Shown here: piece by piece, positions 22,569 through 26,118 of the stretch
Position numbering within the stretch: position 1 is the stretch's first letter
Layout of the letters: each line of letters begins with the position of its first letter
Assembly (NCBI GenBank): GCA_964459305.1
Contig: CAYWNA010000190.1
Coordinates: forward strand, 1-26,118
Direction of reading: 5' to 3'
Length of the DNA: 26,118 bases
Origin: CAYWNA01 sp964459305
GTDB lineage: Bacteria; Planctomycetota; Planctomycetia; Pirellulales; Pirellulaceae
Notes under the pieces: model-generated
The model's database searches: none
What the model was told of the DNA's origin: nothing
What the model saw: the letters and a program-made list of their open reading frames with translations, nothing else
Made by a program: the position numbers and the translations under genes

Positions 22569-22635
22569 GTAGGGCCGGTTCCCACCGGCCGATCGAATGA
22601 CGATCAAGCGCCAGGCCGGTAGGAACCGGCGTTAC
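22569..22635. repeat. REP pair in inverted orientation (family C)
   Basis: Two 22-nt units are inverted at 22569-22590 (plus) and 22614-22635 (minus). The stem is GCCGGT/ACCGGC with a loop TCCC or TCCT. The left head is GTAG and the right head GTAA. Between them GATCG (22591-22595) and CGATC (22601-22605) extend the palindrome toward its centre, so the 67 bp can fold as one hairpin. The pair ends 8 bp before the stop codon of the upstream BNR gene, so it would form part of that gene's 3' untranslated RNA. Confidence 0.7.
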
Positions 22636-22643
22636 TCGACGGT

Positions 22644-23942
22644 TCACTCACCAATCGGAAGCAACTCGACACCGTTGCGTGAGGCGTTGACTCTGAAGCG
22701 GACCATCAGGCAGCGCTGGGGCGCGCTGTGTCGCTGGACATACGCCAGGAGGATCGACTCATCTTCGAGCAACGTGAGCTTGCCGTAGCCGTAGACGCTG
22801 GGGTCGATCCTGATCGGCGCCGACCATGCTTTTCCGCCGTCGGTACTGAGGAAAACGCATTGCCCGCCACTGCCACCGGCGGTCAGGACAAGCGTGTCGT
22901 CGGCCAGCACGACCAGGTGCGGGGCGTAGACATACTTCGGTCCGACTCGGCTGATTTGTTGCCACTTCACGCCATCGTCGTCGGAAACGAGCGTGCCGCC
23001 GTCCGGACGCACCACGAGGACCAGCCGTCCGCTCGAAAGCCGGCCCAGATCCCCTTCATCCGTATCAAGCCACTTGCCGTCGTCGACCTTGCCGCCCAGT
23101 TTCAACAACGTATCGGCGTCGCCGGAAACGACGTGGTCTGACGCGTCCACACGATCATCCGCGGGCTTGCGGCGGCGGATCACCGAGATCACTCGCCAGG
23201 ACTTTCCGTCGTCGTCGGACCGATGAATCGTGCCGTCGAGCAAGCTGCCGCCTTTGTTCATGTCGTACGACATCCCCAACAGCCCTCCGTCAGGTAGTTG
23301 CAGAATGCGGGAACGCCAACGCGTGTAGTAGGTGCCGGAACTCTCCAGCGGCATCGGCTTGCTCCACATGCGCCCGTGGTCGGTCGAACGCAGAACCAAC
23401 TGGCGGGTGTTGAGCTTTTGATGACCCTCTGGAGCTTCGGGAAATCCATACCACGACGCCTGCACGTTGGCGATCACAATCACAGTCCCTTCCTCGGTCA
23501 CAGACGAGGCGCTGGGCCGACTGTCGAGCGGGCCATCGTAAACGGTGAACGGCCTAGACCAGGTCTTGCCGTTGTCGGCGGATCGGCAGGCCATGATCCG
23601 CCCGCCTGTCGGCGCTTTGTGATTCAGGTCGAAACCCATTTTCTTGTACGGCTCGATCAGGTTGTCGTTGAGCACGACAGGCGTGGCGAACGAGACGTGC
23701 CAGTAGCCGGCCGAATGAACGAACAGCAACTCGCCATTCGCGAGGCGGTCGATCCCACCCACCCAACCGATGAAATCGCCGAGCCCGGGAAAGGGATCAG
23801 GACGGTTATGATCGAAGCCGGTGACGCGGATCCGCGCCTCGTCCAATGGCAGCCCACTGACCCGTCCCGGCTCGGCGGCATGCAGAGAACCGGCGGCCAG
23901 AAGCCAGCCGACAGCAAGACAGCAAATCGTGGTCTTGTTCAT
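22644..23942 (-). CDS. BNR repeat / exo-sialidase-like secreted protein
   Basis: A 432-residue exported protein (signal peptide TICCLAVGWLLAAGSLHA). It contains five Asp-boxes in regular order: SADNGKTWS (121-129), STDHGRMWS (186-194), SDDDGKSWR (242-250), SDDDGVKWQ (320-328) and STDGGKAWS (366-374). That gives a six-bladed sialidase-type propeller of usual length. Family members hydrolyse terminal sialic acid or related sugars, but many planctomycete relatives are uncharacterised. Start 23942 has GGGGAG at 7 nt; the frame is open to 24269, but that extension is an antisense-like reading of the neighbouring gene. It starts 55 bp after the beta-helix gene, so both are probably cotranscribed. 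Confidence 0.88.
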   Translation of the reverse strand: MNKTTICCLAVGWLLAAGSLHAAEPGRVSGLPLDEARIRVTGFDHNRPDPFPGLGDFIGWVGGIDRLANGELLFVHSAGYWHVSFATPVVLNDNLIEPYKKMGFDLNHKAPTGGRIMACRSADNGKTWSRPFTVYDGPLDSRPSASSVTEEGTVIVIANVQASWYGFPEAPEGHQKLNTRQLVLRSTDHGRMWSKPMPLESSGTYYTRWRSRILQLPDGGLLGMSYDMNKGGSLLDGTIHRSDDDGKSWRVISVIRRRKPADDRVDASDHVVSGDADTLLKLGGKVDDGKWLDTDEGDLGRLSSGRLVLVVRPDGGTLVSDDDGVKWQQISRVGPKYVYAPHLVVLADDTLVLTAGGSGGQCVFLSTDGGKAWSAPIRIDPSVYGYGKLTLLEDESILLAYVQRHSAPQRCLMVRFRVNASRNGVELLPIGE

Positions 23943-23949
23943 CACGTTT

Positions 23950-23955
23950 CTCCCC
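23950..23955 (-). promoter_or_regulatory. Ribosome binding site fixing the start of the second BNR gene
   Basis: GGGGAG on the minus strand ends 7 nt before ATG 23942. It rejects the much longer open frame beginning at 24269, whose first 109 residues are low-complexity Thr/Ala/Arg/Pro, lack a signal peptide and overlap the beta-helix gene. Confidence 0.8.
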
Positions 23956-23997
23956 TGGGCGCATGAGATCGGCATTCTGTTGTCCTCCCAAGTGTGG

Positions 23998-25680
23998 TCA
24001 TGGTTGTCTCGCGTCGACGCCGTATCGCATCGGTGGGGCGCCGCGCTGGTGGGCGCCGATATCGGGCGCGGGGCCGCTGTAGCCGTCGCTGAAGTTGGGA
24101 ATCGGCTGGCCCGCGCCCGCACCGGGACTGGACGGAGCAAGCTGGAACTGGCCGGTCTTGGTCGCGGGATCGAAGCCGGCGCCGGTGGCGTAGATTGGAT
24201 CGCCCCGGATGCCGTGCGTTTCCTGGCTCTGCGGGACCCGGCCGTTGTACAGGTCGTAGTCGTAATCATTGTCGACGTTTTGCTTTGCTTCGCTGGCGCA
24301 ACGGTTCTGCGGCGTGCGTACGTGGAGGATGTTGTTCCGGGAGATGGTATGTTTGACGATGCGATTGCCGCCGAGGCCGCCTGTCGGTAGCCACTCGTCC
24401 GACCGGAACAGCGTATTGTGGAAAATGTACTGGTGGCCCGTCATCCAGTGCTCGCCGCCAGCGAAGCCCATCTTCAGGAAGTATCCGCCGCTGGCGTCCG
24501 GTTGCCACTGGCTGCGAGCGCAAACGTTGCGCCAGATGTAAAGCGGCCCGATCGATGTCGCCGCGTTGCCGATCATCATCATGGATTGCGTGATGTAGTT
24601 GTCCCAGATGCGGTTGTTGCGGTTGCCTCCTTCCACCTCCAGGCCGTCGTCCCAGCAGTGACTCACAAGGTTGCCGTAGATGTCCGAGTCTGGCCCGGGC
24701 GACCCGCGGAAGCTGCCGTTGCTGCCGGCGCCAATGATGTCGTTGTACATATGCTCCAGATCGGAGTAGCACTCGTTGTAGCGGATGACATGGTTGCCCG
24801 CGGTGTTGAACAACGAGATACATTGCGGCCCCATCGTGTGTGTCGGGTAAGTCGGTTCGTACCACGTGCTGCCATCCCAACGTGGATGATGCAGTTTGCA
24901 TCGTTGGACAATCAGGCGTTTCAAGGTGGCGCTCCCGGAGAAGATGGCCGAGTCATAGTTGAACCCGAACCCGGTCTTGGGATTGAGCCGGCCCCAGTCC
25001 GAGACGTCGCAATCTTCGATGACCATGTCGTGGCCGCCTTCGATCCGGATGGCGCCGATCGGCGATCTGCGAGTGTTGTCGGCCGCGCCGGCGCCCTTGA
25101 GCGTGAAACCGCGGAGGACTACGTAAGAGGCGTCGATCGTGATGCACGAGTCATGCTGGTGGCCCACATCGATTGTCGCGCCCCGGCCATCATAGACTCG
25201 CCAAGCGGCGGGGGTGCCCGACTCGGTGATCGCCAGCGGTGTGTCGCGATCGGACACACGGACCGTCTCGCCGACAAGGAAATCTTCGCTCCATGTTGTT
25301 GCCGTCAGCTTGGTGCTCGTCTGTGTGCCGGCCAGGGTCAGTTGGATTTCGTAAGTGGTGGCCGGTGCAAGGTGGACGATACTGCCGCGGTAATCAGCCA
25401 GGTCTTCGTCCGTGTTGGCGATAGGGTTGTACCGCATGGGCAGCGCTTCGCTCCAATCGGCCGCGCCTTGTCGCCGATATTGAACCGCGACTTCTTTGTC
25501 CGCATCCCCGCCCTCCGGCGACCAGTACAGCCCCAGACAATGAAACGTCGGTATCGCAAACGGGTCTCCGCTCCGGTCCTGCGTATCCGCCCACACACTG
25601 TCGACCCGCGCGGCCTGGATGCAAAGCAAAAACAAAATGGCGGCGTTCGTTAATCGGCCTTGGAGGTAAAAGCGTGTCAT
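23998..25680 (-). CDS. Right-handed parallel beta-helix protein (pectate-lyase/chondroitinase-B-like fold)
   Basis: A 560-residue exported protein (signal peptide within 1-31, AAILFLLCIQAARVDSVWA). Residues about 45-130 look like a fibronectin-III-type domain (LGLYWSPEGG, VAVQYRRQGAADWSEA, LAPATTYEIQLTLAG). From about 150 to 500 short N/G/D-rich strands repeat with the spacing of a beta-helix: SCITIDASYVVLRGFTLKG, GAIRIEGGHDMVIEDCDVSDWG, LIVQRCKLHH, HVIRYNECYS, SDIYGNLVSHCWDDGLEVEGGN. The tail SSPGAGAGQPIPNFSDG, then PDIGAHQRG, is a common ending of this class. Such folds degrade acidic polysaccharides or bind glycans; no catalytic residues can be named. AAGGA lies 7 nt before ATG 25680. It follows the SGNH gene by 160 bp (with a large hairpin between) and precedes the BNR gene by 55 bp. 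Confidence 0.9.
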   Translation of the reverse strand: MTRFYLQGRLTNAAILFLLCIQAARVDSVWADTQDRSGDPFAIPTFHCLGLYWSPEGGDADKEVAVQYRRQGAADWSEALPMRYNPIANTDEDLADYRGSIVHLAPATTYEIQLTLAGTQTSTKLTATTWSEDFLVGETVRVSDRDTPLAITESGTPAAWRVYDGRGATIDVGHQHDSCITIDASYVVLRGFTLKGAGAADNTRRSPIGAIRIEGGHDMVIEDCDVSDWGRLNPKTGFGFNYDSAIFSGSATLKRLIVQRCKLHHPRWDGSTWYEPTYPTHTMGPQCISLFNTAGNHVIRYNECYSDLEHMYNDIIGAGSNGSFRGSPGPDSDIYGNLVSHCWDDGLEVEGGNRNNRIWDNYITQSMMMIGNAATSIGPLYIWRNVCARSQWQPDASGGYFLKMGFAGGEHWMTGHQYIFHNTLFRSDEWLPTGGLGGNRIVKHTISRNNILHVRTPQNRCASEAKQNVDNDYDYDLYNGRVPQSQETHGIRGDPIYATGAGFDPATKTGQFQLAPSSPGAGAGQPIPNFSDGYSGPAPDIGAHQRGAPPMRYGVDARQP

Positions 25681-25759
25681 GGCTTGTTCCTTGCTTTGGA
25701 CGTCAGTGTTCTGGTGATTTGAAACATACGGCTCTCGGTCAGGTTTGACACATTTGCTT

Positions 25760-25837
25760 GTTTAACCGCAAGCCGGAGGCGTGCGCGTAATCCGCTGGCC
25801 ATGCCCATTCGCGCACGCCTCCGGCTCGCGGTTAAAC
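25760..25837. repeat. Large hairpin with 28-bp arms
   Basis: The arms at 25760-25787 and 25810-25837 are complementary at 27 of 28 positions and enclose a 22-nt loop. They include TTTAACCGC, GCCGGAGGCG and TGCGCG blocks. The hairpin starts 4 nt after the stop codon of the SGNH gene in transcription order and has no T-run. It could act as a terminator-like structure or a 3' mRNA stabiliser, or be an intergenic repeat of another type. It lacks the GTRG head of the REP units. Confidence 0.8.
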
Positions 25838-25840
25838 GAG

Positions 25841-26118
25841 TCATTTTCGCCCGCGGGCGGCAGAGATCAACAGCGCTGACAAGACTTGGGCGTATACGCG
25901 GTGGCCAAAATCATTGGGGTGGTTGACGCCGTTGCCGGTAAGGTCTCGGTCGGCCTTGTGCTTGAGCAATTCTTCCCAGATGGACGTAAGATCCGCCAAG
26001 GCGACGCCCGGGCCGCGGAGCTCGGCTAACGCATCACGGTATTGAGGAAACAATTCGTGGCGTAGATACGTCCAGTCGCGATTGCCCAGCATGGTCGCCA
26101 CGAGAATGAACTCGGCCT
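25841..26118 (-). CDS. SGNH/GDSL hydrolase, C-terminal part (cut by window edge)
   Basis: The visible 92 codons run to the right edge without a stop, so the 5' part lies outside. The reading AEFILVATMLGN continues upstream of the internal ATG at 26101, which should not be taken as the start. The catalytic Asp/His block is present (NGVNHPNDFGHRVYAQVLSALL, the D-x-x-H equivalent of block V read here as V-N-H-P). YRDALAELRGPGVALADLTSIWEELL before it is typical of SGNH hydrolases. Family members are esterases or lipases, often deacetylating polysaccharides. It sits at the head of the visible minus-strand cluster with the beta-helix and BNR genes. Confidence 0.85.
   Translation of the reverse strand, partial: AEFILVATMLGNRDWTYLRHELFPQYRDALAELRGPGVALADLTSIWEELLKHKADRDLTGNGVNHPNDFGHRVYAQVLSALLISAARGRK

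Larger units (their letters stand above)
22193..22643. other. Repeat-rich intergenic region between two BNR genes
   Basis: No gene is visible in these 451 bp. The gap contains a nested CATCCGTGTG inverted repeat (22387-22453), an overlapping hairpin GTCACAC/GTGTGAC (22442-22461), one REP-like unit (22533-22556) and one inverted REP pair (22569-22635). It should also hold the promoter of the downstream BNR gene, which I could not place. Confidence 0.6.

Noticed and set aside
24418..25653. 411-codon plus-strand frame across the beta-helix gene
   Set aside because: Antisense to a gene with a clear signal peptide, ribosome binding site and beta-helix repeats; the translation shows no fold pattern.

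Overview
The window looks like chromosomal DNA from a planctomycete (Planctomycetota, Pirellula/Gemmata-like). Reasons: a DUF1501 protein is paired with a DUF1549/DUF1553 'planctomycete cytochrome c' protein. Twin-arginine leaders precede a Gfo/Idh oxidoreductase, a BNR protein and the DUF1501 protein. There are also a type I sulfatase, PQQ-like and WD40 propellers, and long GC-rich genes with many long antisense shadow frames. No rRNA, convincing tRNA, CRISPR array, phage or transposase gene was seen. No replication origin was seen either.

Layout. (1) 257-5684, minus strand: a probable three-gene unit transcribed from the right: PSD1-type cytochrome protein, DUF1501 protein, secreted 447-aa protein with a discoidin-like insert. 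(2) 6183-9092, plus: a large secreted dihaem protein related to hydrazine synthase subunit A (HzsA-related). (3) 9122-9766, minus: a small protein with a transglutaminase/BTLCP-like Cys-His pattern. (4) 10219-11472, plus: a secreted PQQ-like beta-propeller. (5) 11663-13081: two apparently 5'-truncated fragments, LamG (minus) and WD40 (plus), abutting head to head. (6) 13312-14999, minus: a HipBA-type toxin-antitoxin operon with a repeat-rich promoter region. (7) 15393-20563, plus: Gfo/Idh oxidoreductase, GH123/DUF4091-like protein, type I sulfatase. (8) 20652-26118, minus: SGNH hydrolase (cut by the window edge), parallel beta-helix protein, two BNR/sialidase-fold proteins and a short gene remnant.

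Regions 7 and 8 read as an exported glycan-processing neighbourhood. A sulfatase, a possible glycosidase with a D-E pair, a beta-helix lyase-like protein, BNR propellers, an SGNH esterase-like protein and an oxidoreductase could act together on a complex, perhaps sulfated, polysaccharide. The substrate is not visible from sequence.

The most unusual structure is in the gaps between genes. At least ten short palindromes of 22-24 nt share one layout: a GTAG or GTGG head, a stem, a GCC-like loop and the returning stem. Most occur as inverted pairs. The stem sequence differs from locus to locus while head, length and loop stay alike. This is the layout of REP/BIME elements mobilised by RAYT (TnpA-REP) proteins, here with several stem families in 26 kb. 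No RAYT gene lies in the window.
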